Assembly (NCBI GenBank): GCA_030765065.1
Contig: CM060977.1
Span: 96,179,795-96,243,794 of the forward strand
DNA from: Deroplatys truncata
Taxonomy: Eukaryota > Arthropoda > Insecta > Mantodea > Mantidae
Direction of reading: 5' to 3'
DNA: 64,000 nt
Positions 1 through 11,046 of this stretch are shown here, one piece after another. Under the pieces are notes generated by a model. The model saw only the letters and a program-made list of their open reading frames with translations, did not search any database and was not told where the DNA came from. The stretch's first letter is position 1, and every line of letters begins with the position of its first letter. Made by a program: the position numbers and the translations under genes.

Positions 1-240
1 ACACACCATACACTCAAACCACCACCTCAATGACCCGACTTGAACCCGATCGAGAACATCTGGCAAGAATTGGAAGATAGGATCAGAAAACGCCACATCA
101 CAAGCAAAACAAGACTGAAAGGCATTATTCGGTAGGAATGGAGTAAAATTGATTTAGACTTAACTAGAAAGCATGCACATTCAATGCCAAGGAGTTTGAC
201 AGCAGTTGTTCATAGGAAAGGCATAATAACCAAGTACTAG
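1..240 (+). pseudogene. Tc1-like transposase, C-terminal fragment, disrupted
   Basis: One frame reads PDLNPIENIWQELEDRI, the third catalytic block of Tc1-family DDE transposases; the Glu of PIEN is the last residue of the D,D34E triad in that family. The frame has an in-frame TAG at 133-135, then continues through a typical C-terminal tail to a TAG at 238-240. The first two catalytic Asp residues and the N-terminal DNA-binding domain would lie before the window. With an internal stop, this copy is a dead remnant. The family assignment rests on the PDLNPIEN motif and is secure; the subfamily is not determined. Confidence 0.85.
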
Positions 241-475
241 AACCCTGTGTTTTGTTTATTTGAATACTTATGTCCAACTGTTGGGAGAACATTTTTCAGT
301 TTTCATTAAGAAAGCGTATTTATATTTAATTTATATATATACATGTGGCATTTAAAATAAAATAAAGGTGTATTAAAAACATAGATTTGTTTATTTTATT
401 GTGTATATTTTGGTATTTAAATATCCTCTTTTAATACATAATGCTGATATTTCAATACTTCTGTCCACCTCTGTA
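1..475 (+). mobile_element. Tc1-like DNA transposon, 3' part, cut by window start
   Basis: Right-hand end of a Tc1/mariner element. It holds the C-terminal transposase remnant at 1-240 and then an AT-rich untranslated stretch. It ends in a terminal-repeat-like sequence, CTTCTGTCCACCTCTGTA at about 458-475, that finishes in TA as expected for this superfamily. The left end lies outside the window, so the terminal repeat cannot be matched to its partner. A fold-back MITE adjoins it directly. Confidence 0.75.
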
Positions 476-1060
476 TGTCTTGAACAAAAGTTACTCAATG
501 TTATGGGGAAAAGTAAATGCCATTAGTCATGTTTTATTTGCAGGACGTTGTGATGGTCATTTTGGGGTCAATTAAATCTTTTTTAATGGGAACGTAACCT
601 TTTTATGTTGTTTTCTCACTCCCCATAAAAACTAAACAACATTTGTATAAAGCAGACAAATGGAAAGTAAACAAAACAACGGACACAATGTCTCATTGCC
701 TCTCGCCTACTGCTGTTATGCTGCAGTGTGTTGAATGGGTCCAACCATTCACTGCGCCCTTCGTACACAGCCATTCAGAGTTTTCGTTGGTGTAATAACA
801 ATTGCATAGTGCTTTATACAAAAGCTGTTTAGTTTTCTTTGAGGAATGAGAAAACAACATACAAAATGTAGGTTTCCGTTTAAAAAAATTATATTGACCC
901 TAAAATGACCCCATCATAACGTTCTCCAAACAAAACACGACTAATGGCATTTACGTTCTCCCATAATATCAAGCAACTTTTATCAAAGACATTTCTTTCT
1001 ACAACGCTTAGTTTTCGAGATATTGTACAGTCTAAACTTAAATGGTCCACTCTGTATATT
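476..1060. mobile_element. Fold-back (long inverted repeat) MITE, copy 1
   Basis: The left part (about 478-655) and the right part (about 812-1045) are imperfect reverse complements of each other. Both arms carry a sequence like TAAATGCCATTAGTC followed by a block matching GGGTCA, so the element could fold into a hairpin of roughly 180-230 bp with a 150-bp loop. The right end reads TTAAATGGTCCACTCTGTAT. A second copy lies at 14308-14572. There is no coding capacity, so this is a non-autonomous DNA element. The autonomous partner is not visible. Confidence 0.7.
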
Positions 1061-1654
1061 TTCCTTAGTTAAAATTGGTGTGAGTGTAAAAATTTCATAC
1101 ACTTCTTATCAAAACTATTAAAATTTCTTTCCAAACATGAATACATACCTCGAGTGAAATGCATGGACTTTGTAAAGCAATAGCAGGCGGACATAATAAC
1201 AAATTCACGATGTAGAGAGACGTTAGAAGATAAACCCAAAACAGAAAACAGAGATATTCAAGACGTAATGAAACTGTCCCATTTAGAGGAATATTTAAAG
1301 CAGAGGATTCCAAAAGGAAGCAAGAGAATGCGAATAGCGTGAACGACTTCAGTAAGTGGAGGTCGTAAAGGATGCCTACACCTGCATTTCAGACAATGAA
1401 CAAAAGAGCGGGAAGTATACTCCTCTTGTCTTACTCCTTGCCACTTAATTTACATGCAGGAGTTTACGTCAAAAGATTATGGAAGGCTTCTATTATGAGC
1501 AGTGAGCGTGGGAGAATTAATTTACGTGTTAATGTCGTGCCTGTTTCCATATTTCTCCGCTAGTCTCCTTTCAGGATATATACAATGGGCAACAGACTTA
1601 ACAAGTGGAGAGCGTGTATAAATGGACATTCTTTAGCCAAATTGATTAAAAAAA
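1061..1654. other. No supported feature
   Basis: AT-rich sequence with only short open frames (under 75 codons). None shows a recognisable motif, and no repeat family found elsewhere in the window matches here. Confidence 0.5.
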
Positions 1655-2470
1655 TAAAATGTGTTACACTCCCATGACTTTCTTTAGCAACTATAGCTTA
1701 TTTGTGGGTATGCAAACTACCCTTACGAAAGTTAATTCTCCTATCTATTTCATTTTAATCGAGATAAACCTTTCCGGAAGTAACTGGATTACACATTTCG
1801 TAATAGTTACAAAGAGAACAGCGATAGTCAAATGTTTTAACAACTAGAGGCTGTAAGCTAGCCTTAAAATTCGGTATTCTTTCTATAACGTCGCAAGAAA
1901 AACATGAAGATTGACAGGGCTTTAAAATAATGACTAAGTATTGAGCAATTTGAAGCATTAATAACGGATATCTCCGGAAAAATAATTTGAAATAAACTGT
2001 GTGTTTTAAAGAGATCTACTTTATTGTGTAGTAGGTTTTCTCTATCGCTTAACGTTTACCAGTTGTATAAGATTATACAAAGTTCCTTCCGAATGAACAG
2101 GACTATATAGAAAATTCAAGATATACTTTTTGTTATGTAAATATCTTGAGTAATATAGCAATTTAATCAAAATATTTAGTCATATTTTAGAAAATCATTT
2201 ATGTTAAAAAATATTAATTTAAAAGGCAACATCTGGTAGGGGAATTCCTTTAAAATCTTTCTGTGGCATCTTTGAAAGATATTGAGTCTAAATACCAAGT
2301 TTTGTGGTTATCCGATTTTTCGTTTTTCAATTATACTGTTCACAGACAAACACAAGAGGCCTTTTTAAAATAGAAAGACCTTTTTGAATAAAAGGGGCCT
2401 CAAAGCATGCACTTTCAGTGAATTTTTCTGGTGGAGTGCAATACCTCCTCTACGTACTATGTACGTGTTA
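1655..2470 (-). repeat. R1 interspersed repeat, near-complete, reverse copy
   Basis: Begins GTGTTACACTCCCATGACTT and ends in the R1 tail (a sequence like GCAATACCTCCTCTACG, then a small palindrome near 2455-2470). The internal landmarks are in the same order as in other copies: GAACAGCGATAGTCAAATGT near 1816, a region like AATAACGGATATCTC near 1960, and the tract like CTGTTCACAGACA near 2336. It is non-coding. The landmarks match copies at 12599, 27425, 53886 and others. Confidence 0.8.
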
Positions 2471-2587
2471 CAGGAAATATGATACCACCAAAAAACTGAA
2501 ACAAAGAAAAATGATGTATGTTGCATTCAAATTACTAGGGACAGAAACTTTATGCTCTGATATTCCCTTTAATTTAAAACTTCCATA

Positions 2588-3045
2588 ATATGCTGACGCA
2601 GTTGGTGCCGGGCTATGAATTGGCTGCACCGATCGTCCGGCTGGTAAGAGAAACAAGAGATAAGTAGACGCGTCAGCGCTCTCGTCTAGCGTAAACACCG
2701 GAAGTGCTCGACTGATAACCAGAATCTTCTGAAAGTTTCCCTTCTCTGTGTTTACAGAACATTCTTGACTATTGTGTGGAAATTTCCACCGTCTATATAA
2801 GCCAACTGGTTTGTCAGTTAGTGAGTAAGGGTGTGCGTTTCTGGTGCGACATAAGGTGCTGTTCCCCGAGCGAGTTTGCGACGACTGTTGTGACGCACAG
2901 TGACTGCTGCAACTGTTAGAGAGGTCCCGTGTCCCACTCCTCAGCAAATGAGACAGACAGGAGAAGTGACGAATTGAAGTGATAGAAGTAAGGGAAGTGA
3001 CATTCAAAATTGAACTAATATGACGGTGGGAACTTAGTAAAATAG
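2588..3045 (+). repeat. R3 repeat copy a, with heat-shock-element-like promoter
   Basis: Shares long stretches with 24613-25080: GCGCTCTCGTCT near 2676, the ACAGAACATTCT block near 2754, and an AAGTGA-rich tail. This may be an LTR or a dispersed promoter-bearing repeat. Downstream sequence contains no recognised coding region. The 179-codon reverse-strand frame over this stretch has no recognisable domain and is not called as a gene. Confidence 0.6.
2721..2820 (+). promoter_or_regulatory. Putative heat-shock-type promoter: HSE array, TATA box, initiator
   Basis: Alternating GAA/TTC 5-bp units occur at about 2721-2740 (AGAATCTTCTGAAAGTTTCC) and about 2755-2775 (AGAACATTCTTGACT). A TATA-like CTATATAAG follows at 2793-2801 and a TCAGTT arthropod-type initiator at 2814-2819, about 20 bp further. 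The same order is present in the second R3 copy. In known biology such arrays bind heat-shock factor; activity here is inferred only. Confidence 0.5.
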
Positions 3046-3144
3046 CAGGGAGAACTGGGAAAATCAGAAAATCGCATATCTTCTTTCTTCTTTAAAGGAT
3101 GACCTTCCTCTGCGTAGGATTTAACACCCCTAAGGACTTACAAA

Positions 3145-3635
3145 CCAATGCTTGTGTCAGTCGAGGAGCAAGGAAACGCTGGATCATATCATATCCACGA
3201 TATGTGATTAGTCCAGTGCCTTGAATCATTGCCTGTCGAGGAACAAGTAAACTCTGAACCATAGCATATCTGTCCAGGATATATGATCAGTCCAATGCCT
3301 TGGGCCAATAGCCTGTCGAGGAGCAAGCAAACTCTAGATCATAGCATATCTAGGATGAGTGACCAGCCCAATGCCTGTTCCGTGTCGTAGATTTACGGCA
3401 CGTAAAAGAACCTCAAGCCTGATAAAGAGGCCTCTGAGCAAAATTACCAGTCTTTCACGCCCAATATAGAATGGGACGCTAAGGACATAGTAGTTAAAGA
3501 GCATCCATATATAAAACTAAATTTAATTTAATTTAATTCACCCCAATGCCTTGCGTCAGTAGACTGTCAGGAGCAAGTAAACTCTGAATCATAGCATATC
3601 TATCCAGGATATATGATCAGTCCAATTTCCGGTAT
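3145..3635 (+). repeat. About 80-bp minisatellite, four units, split by a SINE
   Basis: Units start at the recurring GTCGAGGAGCAAG-type sequence at 3160, 3235 and 3315, with a fourth at about 3567. Each continues through a block like CATAGCATATCTATCCAGG and ends near CCAATGCC. A SINE interrupts the array between units three and four at 3376-3541. Confidence 0.8.
3376..3541 (+). mobile_element. S2 SINE, 5'-truncated, with target duplication
   Basis: Carries the S2 body (CGTAGATTTACGGCACGTAA, then a stretch like CCTGATAAAGAGG and a block like TTTCACGCCCAATATAG) and ends in an A/T-rich tail with TTTAATTTAATTTAATT. It is flanked by an exact 9-bp duplication, CCCAATGCC, at 3367-3375 and 3542-3550. 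The tRNA-derived head is missing, as expected from 5'-truncated retroposition. Confidence 0.85.
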
Positions 3636-3639
3636 GGCG

Positions 3640-4105
3640 GTGAAGAAGAAGGAAATGAAATGTAATCATGAAAGTGATGATAGGAAAGTTCTCCAACCCA
3701 GCATTCGCTTAGCCAATGAAGAAAATCGCGAAAAAAAATTCTCGGTCAGATTGGTGACCCAGGGTTTGAACTGGAACCTCCGTATGAGAGGCAGTGTTAC
3801 TTGCAGCGACACTCGCTCGGTATTGCGCATAAATACGCTGATATAGAAATATTACGACATAGTATTCTTAAATATTTTACGTATAATATTATACACAAAA
3901 TATTCACATAAAATAACTATTAATGGAAATTTATGGAATCTGTACGTGAATAAAACCGTTATGTAACTGGAAAACATATGAATTATTTAACGCATCAAAA
4001 TTTATATTTAATACTGAGGATTTAGAATATAACGCTAAGTTTGTCGCTCACTTTTACTCCTGGCATGATTATACAAAAAGAGGATATTATTTATACATGA
4101 TATTT

Positions 4106-4138
<33 letters not shown>

Positions 4139-4834
4139 AATGTACTTTTGGCTTAGGTAAAATTCTAAGTTCTTTTGATGTGTGGAGCGGCATTTAGTAT
4201 CACATGGAAGCGAGTTTATATCATATTGTAGCGTGTTAAAGTTCATTTAAAAACTGCAAACGTTGTGTGAGAAGGACAAATTCAAATGCAATCTGCTTCT
4301 ATTGTAACAAATCTTTGTTTCTACATTTGAGTGTTAATATATTCAGTACCTTTGGGGCTGTATGGATTGTTACTTATATTTAAAGCTGCTTTAAATCCTT
4401 GTTCACTTCCTTTAAGCTTTGTTAGTAGAAAACAATTATTACTCTGGGGAATGCTTTATATTCCAATGCATTCTAGTTTATTCTTTTTAAGTAGTTGTGA
4501 TTTCTATGCATCGACTACTTCTAAATCGGCCTTGCAAGAACGTTACGAAACTAACATTCCTTGGTTGTTATAAGAAAATAGTGCAGTCATATGTATTAAG
4601 ATTCCTGTTTATACGTAGGAAATGGGTAGAGAAAATAATGTGTAGTGACTGGATTTTAATGCAAATGCATATTTCTTCCCTGCTGCCATCAATTATGGTC
4701 TCTTGACTACATTTCCAATAATTTAAACATTATTTTAAGCGGTATATTATCGATATTCTACCTGTTTTGTTAATAAGCATGATATTTCGTAGTTTGCAAA
4801 TATGTTTGCTAATATGTATACTTTTTAATATAGT
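3640..4834. other. Mostly unassigned AT-rich sequence, small microsatellite
   Basis: Contains an (AT)n-(GT)n tract at about 4108-4138. The 78- and 80-codon frames here have no recognisable motif. No repeat family of this window was identified. Confidence 0.4.
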
Positions 4835-5303
4835 TTTACTTTCTCTACCACGTACACAGCAGATAGAGAAGGTATTGTATCCCACATAAAAATTCATTAC
4901 CGAGATTTCATCGGAAATACATGTTCTGAGACACTCTGATTCCGAAAAGGCATGTATGTGTGCGTGTGTCTCTGTGTGCCTGTTTGTGAATAGCATAATT
5001 AGAAAACGAAGTCAGACAAGTACCAAACTTGATATTTATGTTCCGCATTTTCCAAGAATGCAACATGAAGATTTTCAAGAAAATCACCTCAACCCCCTAC
5101 TATCGTTTACATTGACTATTTTTTGAAAATGTTATTTTATATAAATGATAAATAATAATATTTTACACGCCATTCCCAGAAAATTCAAGTTATGCATTTT
5201 ATTTATTATAATAATAAATAAGCTCAATAAGAATAGTTCGTATACCCACCAATAAACGATAGATGGCAAAGAAAGTCATGTGAATGTATCGCATTAGATT
5301 TTT
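4835..5303 (+). repeat. R1 repeat, forward, internally deleted
   Basis: Both ends are present: ACTTTCTCTACCACGTACAC at 4839 and GAAAGTCATGTGAATGTATC near 5273. About 400 bp of the central region is missing. The GT-rich tract is at its usual place near 4950-4985. Confidence 0.75.
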
Positions 5304-6829
5304 ATTTTATTCACTTTATCTTCGTATTTGACTTACAAATAAATTTTCCAGATAATTTGTGTCATTGGTCAGTTTTAAAACCTGGCAACACTGATGGAGT
5401 TATACGAAAAAGTAAATAGCTCATGTCACATCCGTGAATTCTTGCCTTATTTGGTCATAGACGTTCCCTCACGGTACCAAGGTGACAAGGCCGAAAAGTG
5501 TGGAGACGATCACTCCCAGACACGAAACTCAATAAAAGTCCTTCTTCGCTGGTCCTCGAGAACTGTCACACTCTTTTTTCTCTTCAAGCTCTCTCGGGGT
5601 ACTCATTGGGAAGGTCAGGTGATGATGACGTGGAGCCAACATAAGCGCTACCTATTATGGCGGAGAGAGGACACAACCTGGAGAGCGCTGTAGAAACCTG
5701 GTGCAGCCGACTTCTGGTGTAAGGCAGGCTGCCGGCGTAATAAAAAGCAGGGGCCAAAATTGTAGCTCCTGGTTGCAGGTACAAAAGAACTACGGCCATC
5801 TCAGCGAAACAGCCACTCGGTTAAAGAACGAGTCACAACTGGCTCAATTTATAACTTAGAATTACATGATCAGAACTCAGGAAGTAAGGGTGATAAATAC
5901 AATTTTAAATGTCACACCTTTATATTCGTATATACTAAATCACCAACTTATACGGTCAGCTAAGTTGATTAATAATGAAGGAGGTTGTATTTTTATTTAA
6001 TAGGACTGTGATAAATGTAATTTTATAAGGCTACAATGTTCAGTACACAATTCTAAAAGGGACGATAAAATTGGATTTAGAAGTTCTGGTGCGTCATTTC
6101 TCGGATGGTTTTGCAAGCAGGGAAGTATCACGTGATAGTAAGGACGCGCTTTCGTAATATTCGCGAAAGTATTGGCACATAGCTGGATTGTGCAAATTTT
6201 GCGGACACCCGTCTACGTCAGTTCTATGCACTGCACATGAACAGCATACATTTAAATTATGAGATTTTGACGGTTGTAAAGTGCTAACAGGAATCTGCGA
6301 CACTCAGTCTTTTAATCTTTAACCTAATCTTCAGCAAAGTCGCAAGACCGCCCAAATATGGAGAGTTCAACCTTCTTCGCAGCCCAAGTAATCTTGTCTG
6401 TTGCAGTCTGATCATTGATAGACGTGTTTGTAGTAATGTAGAGTAAAACTTCAACTAAATCTTACTGACATATTTATTGTAATGTACCTAATTAAACCAA
6501 ATTTAGAACCAGAGCTACACATAAATAATTTGCCATTCCTTACCACTGCTCCTTCTTGGCTACCACTCTGACACGTTTTGCTCTCCCTCTGGAAATCTAT
6601 ACTACGTCCCCATCCTCGAACCATTCAGTGAAGACGCCCTGGCGACGTCACAGTAATTTATGAACTAATATATTAAATGTACAGATGAAAACCATTTATA
6701 CGCTTAAGGAACCTTTACAAGCATATTTATTGAGGTTAATTGACAGTTTTATATATATATATACGCTATACAAAATTCAATAATCATTACTACTTGTACA
6801 CATTGATGGTTTAACTACTTGTACATGTG
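5304..6829. other. No supported gene; unrecognised mixed sequence
   Basis: A more GC-balanced block at about 5390-5850 holds a 99-codon open frame without recognisable motifs and a CTCAATAAAAG polyadenylation-like sequence at 5528. The rest is AT-rich. It could be part of an undescribed repeat, but no second copy was found in the window. Confidence 0.35.
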
Positions 6830-7680
6830 TGAGTTATTTGTAGTACATTTTTTCAAATTGTCTTCCCTCTGCACTGATACATGTCTGAAGAACATCTGGG
6901 ACACTTATGCATATTTCTTCACACAGTTGGGGTTCAAATCAATAATCTGAAAAGCATTATCAATGGCATTCTTTAAGCCTCGATTGTGGTTGGTTTTGAA
7001 GCATAGACCACATCTTTAGTTAATCCCCAAAATGAAAAACCCTTTGGAGATATTAAATGCTGGTGATATGGTGATCTGGGAGGCATTTCTACTGTCGCTC
7101 GTCTACTAATATCTCTTCCACCAAAGACCTCATGAAGGTGGAGTCGCACAGCTACAGCGTAATCTGCTGGAACAGCATCATGACGAAAGTAAATTGAGTT
7201 GAAATTTTTGTAATTCATTTGTAATCTTGAAACGACATAGGTCAACATTTCTAAATACTTTTCACCTGTTACTGTACCATCAAAATACCAGGGCCTCAGA
7301 ACTCTATGGCGTGATATAGCACCTCACACAGTGACATAGGTTGGTTAAATTGTATTTTAGAAGTGATGTGATGATTTTCTTTGTACCAGTACGTGAAATT
7401 ATGTCTGTTGGCGTGACCACATAGTTTAAATGTTTCTTCGTTTTACGAGAGAAATCAGTTACGCTGCTGAAGCTCTTTTAGAAATGATCTCAAAATTGAC
7501 GCCTACGTTTAGGATTGTCTTCCAGTAGGCCGTGTATGAGACGCAGTATGTAGTGCTAAAACTTAGCTTGATGTAAAATTCTCCGAACAGACGTTCGGGA
7601 ATACATTCTGTTCCATGGCAAGCCTACGATTAGACTTTTTAAGACTGTACAATTTATGAAATCAAATGAAGTTGATAATG
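6830..7680 (-). pseudogene. DDE_3/Tc1-mariner-type transposase, decayed
   Basis: Reverse-strand translation gives pieces of an arthropod DDE_3-type transposase. Near 7380-7445 the frame reads EETFKLCGHANRHNFTYW, like the family block around the first catalytic Asp (usually SDEATF.L.G.VNRHN). At about 6973-7248 it reads RHDAVPADYAVAVRLHL and FGGRDISRR. These correspond to the second Asp (QQDGAPPHYA-type) and the following GRWIGRRG-type block. The third block, normally PDLTPLD, has become SPYHQHLI, so the last catalytic Asp is lost. Stops and frame changes separate the pieces. A fragment of the same kind lies at 15825-16085. Terminal repeats were not identified. Confidence 0.75.
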
Positions 7681-9061
7681 TAGCCGCTAGAGGGCATTGG
7701 TTGTATATGCACAGCTAGTGGCACAGGCAAAGTGGTAACTTAGTAAGTTTAAGTACTGCCGATATCCGAGTGGAATATGTCTAAAGTGTTGCTAACAAGT
7801 AATAGTGATTGTTGTGACACAAATTTGTGTTAACAGTCAGTATGACTCCAAAGTCTCTTCCATTTAGAACGGTAAGTTAAATTACTGATTTCTGCTTTAC
7901 TTCTTCTTGGGTGTTAAACCTAACTCGTTTATACACCTAACAAAATCAATCCCGGGCAACATGCAAGTGTCATTATAAAATGTTGTGAAATCACTGAACA
8001 TACTATAAGCAAACTTCACATATAGTACCTTGCATATTGCTGATATGCAAGGTACGTTTCTGACGGATCTCATTGACATCGTTTTTGAGCACAATTCGTG
8101 TCAAAATCAGCACCCTCAGATAGATCAGACTATCAAGAGTTGTTTTTCGGATAATGAAAGCGAGGCAGCCATTTAATGACATTGAAATGTGGAAGGATTT
8201 TTTTAGAAAGGACAGTCAATAACGTCAGTCACCAACTTGTAGTGCTTGTAACACCTTGAAGGAAAACCAGTCATCGCTGATACCAAAAAGAGCGACTTAT
8301 TATCTATGCTGTACTTTCTGAATGCAAAGCATCATCCATGTTATCAGAACCTTTGTGCATAATGTATACATGGTATTAATTCTGAGTCTGGCTAAATGGT
8401 ATTTTTTAGTAATTATGATTTCATAGACAAATCTATGTATATGTGTGTATTGTCACGTCGGATACATTATTTCATGTATAATTTTGTTGAGATAATTGTT
8501 ATGTTTGTATGTTAAGTTCTTGTCCGGCGCGGCAATTCCATCTTCCTATTTGGGGGGTGAAGGCAAGTCGTGGAGATAGCCTCTTTGTGTGTGGCTTGGT
8601 TTCACTTGTAGCCAGAGTCTAATGTTGGTCTTCAAAGGGAATGGTTGCGTGTGCATGACGGATGTGTGTGCGTGGGGCATCTCCCTCAGTATTCTTCTGT
8701 AACATTTTGTGTATAATGTATGGCACCTTGTTTGTAATAATAACTCAGAGGTAAATGTAAATTTATGTATTATTAATGTTCTAAATATCCCACGCCCGCT
8801 TAGTTTTGTGCAGGAGGTTTCTGGTATCTCTCGTGTGCCACTGAGTTACGTCCCCAATGTTAATGCCGAGGTAACTAATTTTAATATTTTAGCTGCAAAC
8901 CTTTTGGCCTCACCCCGGTGTATATTAAGACAAATTATACCTTCCATACCAAGCAGCTTCTGTAATATGTCGGTAAGAAAGGGTTCATAAATTTGATTTT
9001 TACTTCCCCTGAATATTTTGTATACGGCAGTTACTACCTTTCATGTATCAATGCCTCAATT
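7681..9061. other. No supported gene; contains one perfect hairpin
   Basis: Short open frames at 7897-8094 (reverse) and 8709-8990 (forward) show no recognisable domain. A perfect inverted repeat at 8025-8055 is listed separately. No window repeat family matches. Confidence 0.4.
8025..8055. repeat. Perfect 13-bp hairpin with 5-nt loop
   Basis: GTACCTTGCATAT at 8025-8037 is the exact reverse complement of ATATGCAAGGTAC at 8043-8055, separated by TGCTG. It could be a transposon-internal palindrome or a structured RNA element. Nothing nearby identifies it. Confidence 0.6.
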
Positions 9062-9345
9062 AGTGACAATGCCCGGCACAACAAACTCAAGATCTGATCG
9101 CATCACATGTTTGCGAACAATTCGACCACCCTCCCTACAGGCCGGATTTGGCACCAAGGGATTTTCATGTTTCTTTATCTGAAGAAAACATTTCAATGAC
9201 AATGATATTGTGAAACAAGAAGTGCAGATCTGACTTTTATCACAAACGACATCATTCTTTGAGCAGGCATATAAAACTGATTTAGCTTTACGGCATATGT
9301 CTCACTAACGACGGTGACTATTGAAACGGCAACTCTAGGCCGAGC
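9062..9345 (+). pseudogene. Mariner-type transposase C-terminal fragment, decayed
   Basis: The forward translation reads DNAR near 9065, then HPPYRPDLAPRDFHV at about 9126-9170. These match the second catalytic block and the HPPYSPDLAPSDFH-type third block (D,D34D) of mariner transposases. Beyond it the frame breaks, with stops in the linker and AGI-like tail. A block between DNAR and the PDLAP region is partly deleted. No N-terminal domain or terminal repeats were seen nearby. Confidence 0.75.
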
Positions 9346-10759
9346 CCAAGAACTGTAATTACAGATAATTTATTAATTAACTTTTATTGATGTTAAATCG
9401 TACTATGTAAATATCTTTTTCTCATACTGCTTGTATATTTTAAGAAGGGTGATTTAACGTTATGTATCTATCTAGGTTACTAATATTAGTAGAGTTATAA
9501 ATGGTTTAATGTAAATAATTTAAGCGCTATGTTAAAATACTGTCCACGATGGAATGTTTTAGCTACAGGAATAGTGCTTTCGAAGGCAGAAAACCTAGTT
9601 TTATTACCTCTCTTCGGTCGCAGTGCCATTATTCCTACAACGAGGGTGTGAAGCCTTTGTCCCTTTATTTGATAATTCGCCGTGACCAAGTGAGCGAGAT
9701 AGATAGCTTAACGGTAAATGCAGGAAAAGCCGCGATTTATATTAAACTTGGACCAATGAGATCCCTGGAAGTTTATTCGAAATAGTTAGACGCGTCGAGT
9801 GGCGCTAAAAATGGACCAATAGGAAAGGAAGCAGCCTCAGAAGCCTGAGACTATAAATGGATCTGTTTGGGGAAAATTCGGGGCAGTTTTATGTCATGTG
9901 TGGTCAGGGAGAGATGCTGCAGGATGTGTGAGATATCGCGCCAAAACAGGGAATCAAGATAGTTTTAGAAACACACCTAAGATACGCTACTCGGAAAGAG
10001 ATAATAAGCATATTTAAACTTCGTGTCTTATCCGCGCCATAGTTTAACAGCGGTGGACAGTATTTTACAGCGGCAATACTAGTTTTGTATACTACGAGTG
10101 TTAATTAAATAAAAAGAAACGGCAGTGTCATCTTTTCATAAACAAAGCAAGTCTATGTCTTCCTATATCACCACCTGAGATCTACGTTTTCCTTTACCGA
10201 GGATAAGTCCATGCTCCCATATAGTTTAAGGAAAATTACTGCAGCTAGCCGAGGATAAATTGAAGAGAACCAACACACTGAGAACTTCTGGAACCAACGG
10301 GAGAAGCATCAAGGTAAGCCTAACAGCAACGGATGAGGAGGTGACCGCCGCACTATGTGAAGTAGTAGTGTAAGCTGTAAGGCAGTGAATGATGATAAAG
10401 TGTTTGGAAAGCAATGTTGTATTATTCTTTAAAATGTTATCGGTACTTCGTGCTATAGATAAGCAGTAAAAGTAACAAATTCAGAGGGCTGTAAATAAAT
10501 TTCCGTCACATGCACAGAATTTTCTGTACCCACTATAAATTAACTTCATCGTTGTGCATTACACTATTCGGATAAAATGAGAATTTCCTGTTCACGTTGC
10601 GTCACTCGCAATAAACGATTTAGTAGAAATAATCCCAGTTTAAGCAATGTGTATTTGGTTGCGTGCGCAATACAGAAAACGGTATACAGCTGTACACATA
10701 TCAGAAGTCATGTTATGTTCCCTTTTGTTTGTTTTTTTAGACATCCAATTATATTTTAG
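9346..10759. other. Unassigned; possible LTR-like promoter inside
   Basis: Holds CCAAT-type boxes near 9752 and 9813, a TATA-like CTATAAATG near 9851, and an AATAAA at about 10108, an order resembling an LTR. Clear termini and a second copy were not found. At 10247-10315 a 23-codon stretch is flanked by GCAG and GTAAGC splice-like sites. None of this is secure. Confidence 0.3.
9745..9900 (+). promoter_or_regulatory. Possible Pol II promoter (CCAAT boxes and TATA box)
   Basis: Two ACCAAT sequences (about 9751 and 9812) precede CTATAAATGG at about 9850. The spacing is plausible for a retrotransposon LTR or a gene promoter. No coding sequence follows, so the call is weak. Confidence 0.25.
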
Positions 10760-11015
10760 ACATCCCAGATTTCATGAAATGCAAGCATTGAGGCACCCTG
10801 AATCCAAAAAATAAACCTTTTTAGAAAAAGATCAGTGTTTGTGCGTGTCTGTGAACAGCATAAATAAGAAAATGAAAAGTAGAATAACTACAAAGTTTAT
10901 ATTTAGGTTCAGTATCCTTTAAAGTTACGATACGAAGACTTTAAATAAAATTTCCCTATCCAAATAGCCTTTAGGTGAAATATTTTTCGATTTTGATTAA
11001 TGTACTACCATATAC

Positions 11016-11039
<24 letters not shown>
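10760..11039 (+). repeat. R1 repeat, forward, left part (interrupted by LTR)
   Basis: Recognisable R1 order: a block like GAGGCACCCTGAATCCAAAA near 10790, GTGTCTGTGAACAGCATAA near 10845, and TTTAGGTTCAGTATCCTTTA near 10902. It breaks off at an AT microsatellite near 11020-11045 where the R2 element begins. The rest of the same copy resumes at 11985. Confidence 0.75.

Positions 11040-11046
<7 letters not shown>

Noticed and set aside
2468..3007. 179-codon reverse frame
   Set aside because: It lies across the R3 repeat and its HSE/TATA block on the opposite strand, and has no recognised domain.
3145..3635. CRISPR-like regular repeats
   Set aside because: The units are contiguous and diverged with no unique spacers, and the sequence is clearly eukaryotic.
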